Part shown: in pieces, positions 54,656-63,727 of the stretch
Numbering within the stretch: the first letter of the stretch is position 1
Layout: each line of letters starts with the position of its first letter
NCBI GenBank assembly: GCA_016861345.1
Contig: BOLD01000007.1
Location: 124,001 to 188,000, forward strand
Direction of reading: 5' to 3'
Origin: Oligoflexia bacterium
Lineage (GTDB): Bacteria; Bdellovibrionota; Bdellovibrionia; Bdellovibrionales; Bdellovibrionaceae
DNA length: 64,000 nt
Translations under genes and position numbers: made by a program
Notes under the pieces: generated by a model
Told to the model about the DNA's origin: nothing
Seen by the model: the letters and a program-made list of their open reading frames with translations, nothing else
Database searches by the model: none

Positions 54656-55756
54656 TTATTCTGCCAACCGCTTGAGCTGTTCATCAAGAGCTTTTTGAGA
54701 AAGGTCTGTGCCTGAGTTTGTGACTCCCATTAGAATCAAGTTTTTCTCTGGTGAAACATAAAAACGGGCATAATTCATTGTGTTGGTTCCTACCATGGTA
54801 TGGGTCAGCCCCGGTGACCAGGATTTATGGTATCCGCCCCAGCCGCCATAGACTGTGCCATCTTTATAGAGTTGAAAAAAATGAAGGGCGGTGGCTTTGG
54901 TTAAAAGTTGTGACTTCCCTTTTGCTGCAGATAACATTTCTTTTAAAAACAGAGACCAAGAGTCCAGACTGCAATGAACGGTTCCTGCAGGGCCAAAGGC
55001 TGCTGGATTGTCAGAGATCATTTTCTCATTGGTTAGCGGTTGGATAGGGGTGAGTTTGCCTTTGTGGATGAGGTGTCCCCAGGGCTGATCAGGCGGAGCA
55101 AGGTCCCGACTGGCTGGCGGGCCAAATCCACAGTGGCTCATGCCAAGGGGCTTAAAGATTTTTTCCGTCATCACTTCTTCCCAGGATTTTCTGAACAATG
55201 TTTCAATCACATGTCCTAAAATGATGTAGTTTGAATTTGAGTATTCAAATTGAGAGTTCGCTGAAAATTTTGTTACCTCGGCGAGGATGGTTCGAACTAA
55301 ATTCAGTCGAAGTATTTTTGTTGGAGTGTTTTGATCAAAAAGTTTATCCCATGCTTGATCGTCTTTTAACTCTGAGACATGTTTTAATCCTGAACGGTGG
55401 GTGAGCAATTCTTGAATTGTTAAATTTTTCACTTCATCAGATAGAGGATCACTTAAGATTTGAGAAAGGGAAGTGTTGAAATTCAATTTTCCTTGATCAA
55501 TCAAAATGCCGATCAAGTAAGAGGTCATGGGTTTTGTGCAAGACCCCAGGTGCCACTTGTCTTGGCTCGTGACGGGGGTTGAAAAATTCAGTGCTCTTTT
55601 TCCTGCAGCATGATCAAAAGTGATCTGATCGTTTTCTATTTTTCTCAGTGCAAAAGCAGGGGTCTGATGATTTTCAAAAATTTGTTCTAAAGTCTTCGGT
55701 TTTGTATTGACGCTAAACCCGGCAAGCAGAATGAGAAACAGAATGGTCAGGCTCAT
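54656..55756 (-). CDS. exported beta-lactamase-fold serine hydrolase (class C / esterase-like)
   Basis: The 366-residue protein has a signal peptide (to about residue 18). It holds the S-x-x-K nucleophile motif GSCTKPMTS (Ser about 71, Lys about 74), the Y-x-N motif YSNSNYIILGHVIE (about 166-179) and a C-terminal HTMVGTN in place of the KTG box. These are typical of the beta-lactamase_2 family, which contains esterases, DD-peptidases and beta-lactamases. Resistance to drugs should not be assumed; peptidoglycan or ester hydrolysis are equally likely. Confidence 0.85.
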   Translation of the reverse strand: MSLTILFLILLAGFSVNTKPKTLEQIFENHQTPAFALRKIENDQITFDHAAGKRALNFSTPVTSQDKWHLGSCTKPMTSYLIGILIDQGKLNFNTSLSQILSDPLSDEVKNLTIQELLTHRSGLKHVSELKDDQAWDKLFDQNTPTKILRLNLVRTILAEVTKFSANSQFEYSNSNYIILGHVIETLFRKSWEEVMTEKIFKPLGMSHCGFGPPASRDLAPPDQPWGHLIHKGKLTPIQPLTNEKMISDNPAAFGPAGTVHCSLDSWSLFLKEMLSAAKGKSQLLTKATALHFFQLYKDGTVYGGWGGYHKSWSPGLTHTMVGTNTMNYARFYVSPEKNLILMGVTNSGTDLSQKALDEQLKRLAE

Positions 55757-55828
55757 GTTTTTAGCATATGCCTGTTGAGTCTCGGGTCAACTTAAGATTG
55801 GTGTAAGAAAGAATAAGGTCGGAGAAAT

Positions 55829-55904
55829 TGGTGGACCTGATCGGGATCGAACCGACGACCTCCACAATGCCATTGTGGCGCGCTCCCAGCTGCGCTACAG
55901 GCCC
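55829..55904 (-). tRNA. tRNA-Ala (anticodon GGC)
   Basis: The minus strand gives a full cloverleaf: a GGGCCTG/CAGGTCC acceptor, a GCGC D stem, a CCACA/TGTGG anticodon stem with loop ATGGCAT (anticodon GGC), a GTCGG/CCGAT T stem with TTCGATC, discriminator A and encoded CCA. Confidence 0.95.
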
Positions 55905-55972
55905 ACACTTATAACACATTTTGTTAAGTAAAATTAATACGATCAAAGTTCCCAGGCAAGTATAATTTCTTG

Positions 55973-56002
55973 TTGATTGTCTCAGGATTTCAGGGGTCTA
56001 AT
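55973..56002 (+). promoter_or_regulatory. candidate sigma70 promoter of the 56023 gene
   Basis: TTGATT, 18 bases, TCTAAT ends 20 bases before the ATG. Both boxes match four or five consensus bases. Confidence 0.4.
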
Positions 56003-56022
56003 GTTTTTTTAATGGAGGTCCT

Positions 56023-56502
56023 ATGAAAAAACTGAGTTTAGCTCTGATTCTTCTTCTTGTGCCTGGTTTTGCCTCAGCGAAGGATTTAACCAGCCGATTA
56101 GGCGTGGGTTTTCGCAATGCTTATTCGATCGAGTTGCCCAGTCTTGCAGCGGTGTATTATCCTTCATCAGAATGGGGCCTTGTTGGGGCTTTAGGGGTGG
56201 ATACGAAAGATCAAAATTCAAGTTTTGCTGTTTCAGGTGGAATTCGTAAAATTGTTTTCAAAGAAGAACATATGAACTTTTTTATGGGTGGAGTGCTCTC
56301 CATGATTTCTCAAGAAAGTTTAGGGCAGACTGATTCTGGATTTGAGATGAGCGGCCTTGTGGGATCAGAGTTCTTTTTAACGGGTTTGGACTCTTTAGGT
56401 TTTAATGTCGAAAGTGGTATCGGTGTGACGAACGTTCGAAAAGTTCGTTTCCGCACACTGGGAGATCACTTTCTTCGCGCAGGAATTATTTTTTACTTCT
56501 AA
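56023..56502 (+). CDS. putative small outer-membrane barrel protein
   Basis: This 159-residue protein has a signal peptide (MKKLSLALILLLVPGFASA). The mature sequence shows alternating beta strands rich in Gly (LTSRLGVGFRNAYSIEL, EWGLVGALGVDTK) and ends AGIIFYF, a good outer-membrane C-terminal signature. Six to eight strands would fit. A GGAGG ribosome site is present. No enzyme motif is visible. Confidence 0.65.
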   Translation: MKKLSLALILLLVPGFASAKDLTSRLGVGFRNAYSIELPSLAAVYYPSSEWGLVGALGVDTKDQNSSFAVSGGIRKIVFKEEHMNFFMGGVLSMISQESLGQTDSGFEMSGLVGSEFFLTGLDSLGFNVESGIGVTNVRKVRFRTLGDHFLRAGIIFYF

Positions 56503-56532
56503 TTTTACTTAATATCGTTGTGAAGGATTTCT

Positions 56533-56910
56533 ATGAAAAAAATTGTTTTATCCAAAAATGCACCAGCTCCCATTGGACCTTATTCACAAGCTATTCAGTT
56601 AGGTGATTTTTTATTCTGCTCCGGACAAATTGCTCTTGATCCTGTCTCAAACCAAGTTGTTAGTGGGGGGGTCAAAGAACAAACAGAGCAGGTGATGAAA
56701 AATATTGAAGCTGTGCTGAAAGCGGCGGATATGAATTTTTCCAATGTGGTGAAAACAACAATCTTTCTGACTTCGATGAATGATTTTGGGACCGTAAACG
56801 AGATTTATGGTGGATATTTTCCACAAAATCCTCCGGCGAGATCAACAGTTGCTGTGGCAGGGTTGCCCAAGGGAGTAAGCGTTGAGATCGAAGTTTTGGC
56901 CCATCGTTAA
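56533..56910 (+). CDS. ridA: RidA-family reactive enamine/imine deaminase
   Basis: The 125-residue protein has the RidA pattern NAPAPIGPYSQAIQLGDFLFCSGQIALDP at the N-terminus, the substrate-binding Arg near 105 (PARSTVAVAGLPKG) and the closing VEIEVLA. RidA hydrolyses reactive 2-aminoacrylate and other enamines formed by PLP enzymes and forms a homotrimer. Its 3' end overlaps the next gene by 29 bases. Confidence 0.95.
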   Translation: MKKIVLSKNAPAPIGPYSQAIQLGDFLFCSGQIALDPVSNQVVSGGVKEQTEQVMKNIEAVLKAADMNFSNVVKTTIFLTSMNDFGTVNEIYGGYFPQNPPARSTVAVAGLPKGVSVEIEVLAHR

Positions 56911-57448
56911 AAGTCTGACTGCCCTAGGTCTTTTTGGATTTTTCATCTTGGTCATTTCTGAATACCGTCTTGTTGTTGGTGAGCGGATCAGTTCATGGGA
57001 GGAGGATCCTCTTGCTGACTGTGGAGTGGTTTTAACCGGGGGGCCTGGGCGTATTCGAGAAGGCTTCGCTCTTCTTTCTCGAAAGCAAATTAAAAAACTC
57101 ATTATATCTGGTGTGCATCCTGATGCACGCTTACGTGAGATTATGCCTCAATTGCCCTATTACGGAGACATATCTGAGAAAGATGTGATTCTTGAAAGGC
57201 ATTCGGCAACAACCTATGGGAATGCTCAGCAAAGTTTATCAATTGTCGAAGCCTTAAAGTGCCGAGATCTTGTTATCGTGACATCTCAGATTCATATGTC
57301 CAGAGCTTACCGAACTTTTCAGGGGGCCTTTGAGAGTCGAATTCCCCTCTATAAACATGCGATAAATTCAGGCCGAAGTGAGTCCGATATTCAATACGTT
57401 TGGTTTGAGGTGTTTAAGTCTATTTTTTACTCTCTCTGGGCCTATTAA
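56882..57448 (+). CDS. ElyC/SanA/YdcF-like (DUF218) membrane protein
   Basis: The 188-residue protein has one N-terminal helix (about 10-26) and a DUF218 domain. Landmarks are GVVLTGGPGRIREGFALLSRK (about 48-68), LIISGVHPDA and RHSATTYGNAQQS (about 107-119). Family members such as SanA and ElyC act in envelope integrity and peptidoglycan-lipid carrier balance. The start codon is TTG, preceded by AAGGGAG six bases upstream, and it lies within the ridA reading frame. No ATG in frame gives the full membrane helix, which supports the TTG. Confidence 0.8.
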   Translation: MRSKFWPIVKSLTALGLFGFFILVISEYRLVVGERISSWEEDPLADCGVVLTGGPGRIREGFALLSRKQIKKLIISGVHPDARLREIMPQLPYYGDISEKDVILERHSATTYGNAQQSLSIVEALKCRDLVIVTSQIHMSRAYRTFQGAFESRIPLYKHAINSGRSESDIQYVWFEVFKSIFYSLWAY

Positions 57449-57465
57449 TCCCCAAATTTTGGCAC

Positions 57466-57500
57466 TGTCTCATTTTTAGACACATGTCTTAGTCTATATC
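57466..57500 (+). promoter_or_regulatory. shared motif TGTYTC-N22-CTATATC, copy 3
   Basis: The 17-mer TGTCTCATTTTTAGACA and CTATATC (57494-57500) repeat copy 1 exactly in both parts and in the 11-base gap. It lies 74 bases before the start of the 57575 gene. Confidence 0.55.
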
Positions 57501-57574
57501 CCTTTCAGTCCTGGCATGGACATTGAATCATTCTGAATGATTTTACGTTCAAAGTGCATGAAAGGGTCCGATTT

Positions 57575-58975
57575 GTGAAAGCTTGGTCTCAGGTTTGTTT
57601 TTTAGTCAGTCTTCTCGTTGCAGGGCAGGTCATTGCCGCGCCTGTTTCATCAAGGTCATTAAAAGAGATTGGTCTTTCTCAAATATCTTATGTTTTGCAA
57701 GCTCAGCATCAAGAAGATGGAGCAATCTACCAAACAGGAGAGTGGTCCACGAAAATCTATTCAACACTGATTCCAATTGTCGTAGGAGTGGGTGCCCCAA
57801 TTGGATCTGATGAGGAGGCAACACCTTTTACCACAGCTTCTATCGTGAATCAGTTGGCACAAATCTATTTGGATCATCCTGAGCTTAAAGAAGATCAAAG
57901 ATATCATCAAATTCCTGTGGCTATTTCAAAGGCAGCTCAGTCTTTTGAAAGGTATCGAGAGGGAGAACTTTATAATTTTTATCCCGCAAAGGTCGTTAAC
58001 GGTGTCCGAGTTCATCAACCAGCCGACATGACTTTGATCAAACCTTGGTTGGGATTTACAAATATTCCCCAAGATGCGGATACCACTTCAGTTGTTCTAA
58101 CGGCCAAACACTATGATAAGTTAATTCAAGGAAAAGTGTCTCAATTATCAAACCAAGTGATCCAGTCTTATTCGAAATTTCGAGATGTGAATCGAAAACC
58201 ACATTATTACAACCGATCGGAAGGGCGAAAACAGACGGGAGCTTTTTTAACCTGGCAATTTGATGAAGATGATCCCCAAATGCCGCGGAATTATTTTGCA
58301 AAGCCAGAAAAGGGAGTCCGAATTCCATTTAATAAAAATGATGTGGACTGTGTCGTGAATCTCAATGTTCTCAGACTTCTATCCCTTCATTCATCGCAAA
58401 ATATAATGGGTGTTAAAGAGTCCTGTCAGATGATCCAAGATATGGTTGAAAATAATGAGCACTCAACCTGTGGAATTTACTATCCCAATAGCTTTAATTT
58501 ATCTTATGCCATTAGTTATGTGGTGAAATCGGGTGAATCCTGCATCGACTCGCGCACACAAAAGCAGGTTTTGGATTACATTTTATCAGAGCAAAACGGG
58601 GATGGTTCTTGGATGAATCAAAAAGATGTTTGGAAGGATAAGATCCAGTCCACAGTTTTTGCCTTAAATGCTCTTCTTGAGATGGGTGATCCGAAGGATC
58701 ATCGAACCTATGCCGCCTTAGTAGCAGGAACTGCCTTTTTGATTCGTCAGATGAAGACAGATCAAAGCGGACACAAATATTTTAAGGGCGAGGTCTTTTT
58801 TACAGCAACAGCTTTAGCGCGAACAATGGTGGTTTGGAAATCAAATGCCTACACGACAGTGCTGGCGGCTTCGGTGTTGTTGAAGATGCATCAGCTGTTT
58901 CCAGAGCTGGATTTGGATTTTTATCAAAAAGTTCCTTACGTCCCAGAATCCCTCACTCCGTACTCAGGTGGCTAA
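57575..58975 (+). CDS. exported protein with terpenoid-cyclase-like repeats
   Basis: The start is taken at GTG 57575 (AAAGGG upstream), which gives a clean signal peptide (KAWSQVCFLVSLLVAGQVIA). The in-frame GTG at 57554 adds seven residues. The 466-residue product has helix-loop segments of the alpha/alpha-toroid type, clearest at QNGDGSWMNQKD (about 340-351). Similar QxDGSW-like turns mark prenyltransferase and squalene cyclase repeats. No catalytic DxDD is visible, so it is not a typical cyclase. It is followed by an exported partner after three bases. Confidence 0.5.
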   Translation: MKAWSQVCFLVSLLVAGQVIAAPVSSRSLKEIGLSQISYVLQAQHQEDGAIYQTGEWSTKIYSTLIPIVVGVGAPIGSDEEATPFTTASIVNQLAQIYLDHPELKEDQRYHQIPVAISKAAQSFERYREGELYNFYPAKVVNGVRVHQPADMTLIKPWLGFTNIPQDADTTSVVLTAKHYDKLIQGKVSQLSNQVIQSYSKFRDVNRKPHYYNRSEGRKQTGAFLTWQFDEDDPQMPRNYFAKPEKGVRIPFNKNDVDCVVNLNVLRLLSLHSSQNIMGVKESCQMIQDMVENNEHSTCGIYYPNSFNLSYAISYVVKSGESCIDSRTQKQVLDYILSEQNGDGSWMNQKDVWKDKIQSTVFALNALLEMGDPKDHRTYAALVAGTAFLIRQMKTDQSGHKYFKGEVFFTATALARTMVVWKSNAYTTVLAASVLLKMHQLFPELDLDFYQKVPYVPESLTPYSGG

Positions 58976-58978
58976 GAC

Positions 58979-59728
58979 ATGAAAAAAACATTCATATTTA
59001 TAATGATTTTGTTCTCATCTGTTGTTGCCTTTGCTGAGGTTTCTTTTCTTCAACCAGTTCGGGAACTTCAAATTTCACAACAAAGTCAAAGTCAAATTTC
59101 AATTTTTGCAGATCTCAGTTCAGAATATGTGCGAGCATTTTCACAGACTATTCGAAACCGTTTGATGCAAGAATCTGATACGGCTTTAGATCAAGTGCTT
59201 CATTCAAACTCTTGCCGACCCTTTATCAAGGTGGAAAACCCAGGACGCTTTACGGATCGATCTGAATCAGGAGCAAAAAACTTTGAAAAAAGTATTTTCC
59301 GGGTTGAGTCCTTGGCTTGTTTAAGAAATATCAATATGCAAAAGGCGGCGACAAAGTTTTTATCTGCAGACTTTCAAAAGAAGGCAGCAACAAATATCAA
59401 AGATGTCAAAATCCAGGGAGATTTGGTTTGTCAAAAGACCTATGTCTTTGGATTGGGAAAGTCTGATTACTGTTTTAAAAATCATGTCTTTGAAGGCTCA
59501 GATTCCATCGTCATTCATTCTGAAATTCAATCCAATGTTTCTGACATCGAGGTTCCCGTTTATGTCATGGATTCATTAAACGTGTTCTACCAATTTCCCA
59601 ATGAGACAGTCTTTTATTCTTTAGTATATATTCGCGGAAGCTCGCTCAACGCCTTTGTCCGTTCCATTGCACGAGGAATAGTCGAGTCCACTCAGCAACG
59701 TACAATTGAGCTATTAGAAGCTGAATAA
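58979..59728 (+). CDS. exported protein of unknown function, partner of the toroid-like protein
   Basis: The 249-residue product has a signal peptide (MKKTFIFIMILFSSVVAFA). The mature part has cysteines near residues 79, 116, 152 and 162 and no recognisable domain. It starts three bases after the toroid-like gene and so shares its transcript and motif-bearing promoter. Confidence 0.6.
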   Translation: MKKTFIFIMILFSSVVAFAEVSFLQPVRELQISQQSQSQISIFADLSSEYVRAFSQTIRNRLMQESDTALDQVLHSNSCRPFIKVENPGRFTDRSESGAKNFEKSIFRVESLACLRNINMQKAATKFLSADFQKKAATNIKDVKIQGDLVCQKTYVFGLGKSDYCFKNHVFEGSDSIVIHSEIQSNVSDIEVPVYVMDSLNVFYQFPNETVFYSLVYIRGSSLNAFVRSIARGIVESTQQRTIELLEAE

Positions 59729-59821
59729 GTTTTTTCCTCTGAAACCTAGACTCCGAACCTAGACCTTTATCCCCGAAAGAATTCTTGAGATTTTGCCGAT
59801 ACAAGTTTCAAGGAGACTTCA

Positions 59822-60646
59822 ATGTCATTTTTTCTGGAACAGGTTGATAGCTTAGGAAGGGTCGTGACGAAGAACATCGAGTATACCTTGCGTGTTCTTC
59901 TCATGGTTTACCTTTCTATTCGTGCAGCGATTGTCGACCAGGCCCAGGGAATGAGAACGATCTTTGGCGTGGTCTCTGCTCAAATTTATTTCACAGGTTG
60001 GCAGGCGATGCCATTGATTTCAGTGTTAGCAATTGCTGCCGGTGGGGTGGTCATCCTGCAAAGCTCTTCCAATTTGACACTTTTAGGTGGAACAGAAATG
60101 ATTGGAAACCTTTTGGTGGTCATTATTGTTCGAGAACTGGGTCCATTGTTAACTGCACTGGTGGTGATTGCCAGATCGGGAACAGCAGTGGCTTCTGAAG
60201 TGGGCAATATGAGAGCGAATCGTGAGATCGAGGCCCTGGAAAGCCTGGGCATTAATCCACTGAGTTTCATCGTTTTCCCAAGAATCATTGGTGGTGTGAT
60301 CAGTGTGGTTTGTTTGTCGTTGTATTTTATTTTAATTGCACTTTTGGGTGGCTTTGTTGTGACCAAGCTTCTTCATGATATGCCCTTTAACTTTTATGTG
60401 GATTCACTGACTCGGGCAGTGGCTGCAGAAGATTTGGGGCTTTTTCTTTTAAAAAATAGTTTTAGTGGAATGATCATTTTCGTGGTGTCTTGTTATCAGG
60501 GGCTTTCTGTGAAACGAAGCCCAACTGAGGTTCCGATTGTGACCACTCAGGCTGTTGTAAAAAGTATTATCTATGTCATCGTGTTTAATCTCAGTGTGAC
60601 AACTCTGTTCTACCTTAATCAATTAGTTAAACTTGGGGTGCTGTAA
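59822..60646 (+). CDS. mlaE: MlaE-family permease (lipid transport)
   Basis: This 274-residue protein has about six hydrophobic segments and the MlaE/YrbE pattern: VIIVRELGPLLTALVVIARSGTAVASEVGNMRANREIEALESLGINP (about 99-145), with the conserved acidic turn MRANREIEALE. MlaE forms the inner-membrane channel of a phospholipid-moving ABC complex that works with an MCE ring. It overlaps the ATPase-like gene by one base and is followed by an MCE gene, the standard mlaE-mlaF-mlaD group in altered order. Confidence 0.92.
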   Translation: MSFFLEQVDSLGRVVTKNIEYTLRVLLMVYLSIRAAIVDQAQGMRTIFGVVSAQIYFTGWQAMPLISVLAIAAGGVVILQSSSNLTLLGGTEMIGNLLVVIIVRELGPLLTALVVIARSGTAVASEVGNMRANREIEALESLGINPLSFIVFPRIIGGVISVVCLSLYFILIALLGGFVVTKLLHDMPFNFYVDSLTRAVAAEDLGLFLLKNSFSGMIIFVVSCYQGLSVKRSPTEVPIVTTQAVVKSIIYVIVFNLSVTTLFYLNQLVKLGVL

Positions 60647-61377
60647 TGGATCATTCAATGTTGCCAAAAATTCATTCTCTAAAATTTGAGCAGATGTCCT
60701 TTCAGTACGAGGGAGCTCAGGTTCCACTGTTTGATCACGTTGATTTTGATTTCCCCATGGGTAAATTTGTCTGGGTCAAGGCTGCCAGTGGATCGGGTCG
60801 GTCCACATTGCTTCAACTGCTGGCGGGACTTCAGATGCCCACCAGCGGAAAATATTTAATCAATGATCAAGATGTTACGGAAATGACATTTGAAGAGTTT
60901 TTACCTTATCGATTAGCAATGGGGTACGGTTTTGATTTTGGTGGATTGATTCACAACGGAACTTTGCATGAGAACTTAATGCTTCCACTCATGTACCACA
61001 AGATGCTTTCTTTTAACGAAGCAAAGGCCCGTGTGGATCGATACATGAACCAGATGAATATATCACGTTATGAAAACCAAAGACCTTCGCTGGTGCAGGG
61101 GGGAGTGCGAAAAATTGTCTGTATGTTAAGAGCTCTGATTCTTCATCCTCAGGTAGTTTTATTGGATGACCCATCAGTGGGTCTGGGGCAAGAGATGATT
61201 CTGAGGTATTTTGATATTATTCATAGTTTGCGTAACCAAGGGCTGTTGCAACATGTCTTTATTAGTTCATTTGATGAAAAAATGATGTCGCTTTTGGATC
61301 ATACTGAAATCTGGCTTGATACAGGAAAGTTATTTAACACTGCTGTGTCAGATGAGAAAAAGGTCGTGAGTTTATGA
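60646..61377 (+). CDS. MlaF-like ABC ATPase subunit with degenerate catalytic motifs
   Basis: The 243-residue protein has an ABC ATPase layout but nearly every catalytic position is changed. Walker A is ASGSGRST (Lys replaced by Arg 52). The Q-loop Gln is Asp 97, the signature is LVQGG (Ser replaced by Val 150), Walker B ends LLDD (Glu replaced by Asp 175), and the switch His is replaced (SSFD, about 209). The fold is otherwise clear and the operon is typical. It may bind nucleotide without turnover, or a second ATPase elsewhere may power the complex. Confidence 0.85.
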   Translation: MDHSMLPKIHSLKFEQMSFQYEGAQVPLFDHVDFDFPMGKFVWVKAASGSGRSTLLQLLAGLQMPTSGKYLINDQDVTEMTFEEFLPYRLAMGYGFDFGGLIHNGTLHENLMLPLMYHKMLSFNEAKARVDRYMNQMNISRYENQRPSLVQGGVRKIVCMLRALILHPQVVLLDDPSVGLGQEMILRYFDIIHSLRNQGLLQHVFISSFDEKMMSLLDHTEIWLDTGKLFNTAVSDEKKVVSL

Positions 61378-62357
61378 TGAGAATTCATTTTAACAAATTT
61401 GAGCGAATTGCTGGGTTGTTTGTTTTGATGGCCATTCTGGGTTTTATTGTTTCCCTAGCCTCGGTGGCGATCAAGCAAGGTTGGTTTGAGAAGAAAGTTT
61501 ATTTTGTTTCTGACTTTGAAAATGCCGAGGGTGTGCATCCGGGAACAACTGTGCAAATGGCAGGTATGAAAGCAGGAAGTGTTGAGGGAGTAGAACTGAC
61601 TCAAAATAATCGCATTCATGTTCGCTTTTATGTGCTTTCTAAATTTCATGATAAAATTAAAGTCGACAGTACAGCTCAGCTCATTCGTCCTTTTGTCATT
61701 GGGGAGCGGGTCTTGGATATTGAGGTGGGATCAAAAGAAGCTATCGTACTACCTGCAGATAGTATAATTAAATCGCATGAAACAATTGACCTGATGACTT
61801 TGATGAGTGGAAAGAAGTTGGGTAATTATCTTGGGGCTATTTCTTCCATGGCTGAGAATTTAAAAACATTGGCAGAGGCCTTCTTGAGTAAAGATCGAAC
61901 TCAATCTTTAATCACGATGTTTGATCGAATCGATCCCTTGTTGAAAAATATGAACACAATGGCTATTGAAGTGATCAAGTTATCTCGCCAAGCGAATCGA
62001 GATGAAAACTTGGGTGTTGTGCTTAGCCAGTTAGCAGTGACAACAAAGGATCTCAATAAATTTTTGCCCGAGTTTGCCAAACAAGCTCCGCATTTGACTA
62101 AAGACGTAACTGAGTTGATCCAAAACATGGCCATTCTGACAAAAGAATTTAAGGTGGTCTTGCCAGCTCTTGCTGCAGTGGCGCCAGATCTTCCTCATAC
62201 CAGCCGTCGTGCGGTTGAAGCTTTGGATGAGGCTGTTGTGCTCATTAAAGCTATGCAGAAGTCATTTATGATCAGCGGTGCGGTCAAAGATGTCAGAGAA
62301 GAAGAAGCTAAGCGTAAACCAGCTGAGAATCGAAAATCTCCCTTCGATAGTGAGTAA
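61374..62357 (+). CDS. MCE-domain protein (MlaD-like)
   Basis: The 327-residue protein has one N-terminal helix (about 13-33) and an MCE domain (about 38-115) with the motif AEGVHPGTTVQMAGMKAGSVEGVEL (about 50-74). A long helical C-terminal region (about 130-290, heptad-like) follows. MlaD-type proteins form a hexameric ring that carries lipids between inner and outer membranes. It overlaps the ATPase-like gene by four bases. Confidence 0.9.
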   Translation: MMRIHFNKFERIAGLFVLMAILGFIVSLASVAIKQGWFEKKVYFVSDFENAEGVHPGTTVQMAGMKAGSVEGVELTQNNRIHVRFYVLSKFHDKIKVDSTAQLIRPFVIGERVLDIEVGSKEAIVLPADSIIKSHETIDLMTLMSGKKLGNYLGAISSMAENLKTLAEAFLSKDRTQSLITMFDRIDPLLKNMNTMAIEVIKLSRQANRDENLGVVLSQLAVTTKDLNKFLPEFAKQAPHLTKDVTELIQNMAILTKEFKVVLPALAAVAPDLPHTSRRAVEALDEAVVLIKAMQKSFMISGAVKDVREEEAKRKPAENRKSPFDSE

Positions 62358-62434
62358 GTGACGATGAAAAGACTCTTGAAGTCTGATCTGAGATAAGAGA
62401 GACTTAAGTCCGACAAAGAAGGTAGGACTTAGTC

Positions 62435-63670
62435 TTGACTTGGGAATTTTTTAAAAGATTTATTCTGCTTGCCCGCGAGGGCTCTGTTGTTCGCCGAATC
62501 GCCTGGCTGACAGTATTGGGTTTGGGCTTAAGCCTTTCTGCCTTTATTATTGTGATGAGTGTGATGACAGCTCTGAATATCAATATTCGAGAACGCACCT
62601 TGGCAGTGGAGCCCCATTTAGCGATTGAAGTTCCCAACGCAAAATCCATTTTAGCAGTGGATACCAATCCACTGGTTGTTAAAATTAAGAATGAAAAATT
62701 ATTTCGCTCTTACTCTTTTGAAAGTCAGGATGTGATTCTTCGTACAGTGGATGGCCGATTTCGGGGAGCTCAGGCAAAGGGCTTGTCTGGAGACGGCTTG
62801 AAGACTTTATTAAACGAAGTTTATAAGGTTAAAAAGCAATCAGGACATGATGTTGAAAAAACAGAAGAAGAAGCTCCCGGTCAGGGCGAAGTTTATATTG
62901 GTGTGGATTTAGCTCACGCGCTGGGAGTATTTGAGGGAGACACTCTCACAGTGATTTCGCCTGAGGGCTTGTTGCTTCCTCCATCTGAAGTTCCTAAGTT
63001 TGAAAAAGTTGTTGTGAAAAAAATTATTGCAACCTATGTGGCTGATGTGGACGCACAGGGGCTTTTTTATGTGCAAGGTGAAACCATGAATTCTCTTCGA
63101 GAGGGTATTAGTCGCAGACTTGGTGTCGAAGTCTGGACGGATGATCCTGAAAAAGCTGAAGCCTATAAAACAGAGTGGTCTCAGTTTATGAATGTACGAA
63201 TTGAGACTTGGCGCGAGCGAAACTCGGCTCTTTTTTTCGCTCTGAAATTAGAAAAAATGGCCATTGGAATTTTTCTGACCATATCAGGATTAATTGCCTG
63301 TTTGTCTTTAGTTTCAGTTTTAGCACTTTTGATTTCTCAAAAGAAAAAAGAGATGGGGCTTTTACAGGCCATCGGGATGTCGGGCCGGCAAGTGAGACGG
63401 TTGTTTTTAAAAATGGGACTTTATCTTGCTCTGATTGGTGGGGGCGGTGGATTTCTGATTGGTACCCTGGTCAGTCTTTGGATCGAGTACCATCCGCTGC
63501 AGGTTCTGCCTGATATTTACTATGATTCCGAAATTCCGGCCAAGGTTGAGTCAGGTTTTCTGATTGTGGTAGCTTTGATTCTTTTTCTGATCTCATTTCT
63601 GGGATCTTGGGTGGCCTCATTGGCCACAAGTGGCCTCAGCCCCAGCCAAGCCCTCCGCTCCAAAAACTAA
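62435..63670 (+). CDS. LolC/LolE-type lipoprotein-releasing ABC permease
   Basis: The 411-residue protein has four helices (about 24-45, 278-300, 325-350, 375-395) and a large periplasmic domain. The family pattern SVLALLISQKKKEMGLLQAIGMSGRQVRRLF lies near residues 288-318. LolC and LolE extract lipoproteins from the inner membrane for LolA. No ATG is in frame at the start; TTG 62435 is preceded by GGTAGGA, so I keep it. The LolD ATPase is not next to it. It may be co-transcribed with the Mla-type genes, 77 bases upstream. Confidence 0.85.
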   Translation: MTWEFFKRFILLAREGSVVRRIAWLTVLGLGLSLSAFIIVMSVMTALNINIRERTLAVEPHLAIEVPNAKSILAVDTNPLVVKIKNEKLFRSYSFESQDVILRTVDGRFRGAQAKGLSGDGLKTLLNEVYKVKKQSGHDVEKTEEEAPGQGEVYIGVDLAHALGVFEGDTLTVISPEGLLLPPSEVPKFEKVVVKKIIATYVADVDAQGLFYVQGETMNSLREGISRRLGVEVWTDDPEKAEAYKTEWSQFMNVRIETWRERNSALFFALKLEKMAIGIFLTISGLIACLSLVSVLALLISQKKKEMGLLQAIGMSGRQVRRLFLKMGLYLALIGGGGGFLIGTLVSLWIEYHPLQVLPDIYYDSEIPAKVESGFLIVVALILFLISFLGSWVASLATSGLSPSQALRSKN

Positions 63671-63727
63671 AACGTACCCGCTCACTTTTCTGGATGCAGC
63701 GCGTAAGTAGGTAGGCTGTATTTAAAT

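Noticed and set aside
54656-55756. Antibiotic-resistance beta-lactamase
   Set aside because: The SxxK, YxN and HTxVG motifs place it in a broad family with many esterases and peptidases; resistance cannot be inferred.
57460-57478. TTGGCAC resembling a sigma54 -24 element
   Set aside because: No GC at the -12 position follows, and the bases belong to the shared TGTCTC element.
59986-60366. A 126-codon minus-strand frame inside mlaE
   Set aside because: Antisense shadow of a conserved permease; no ribosome site or recognisable product.
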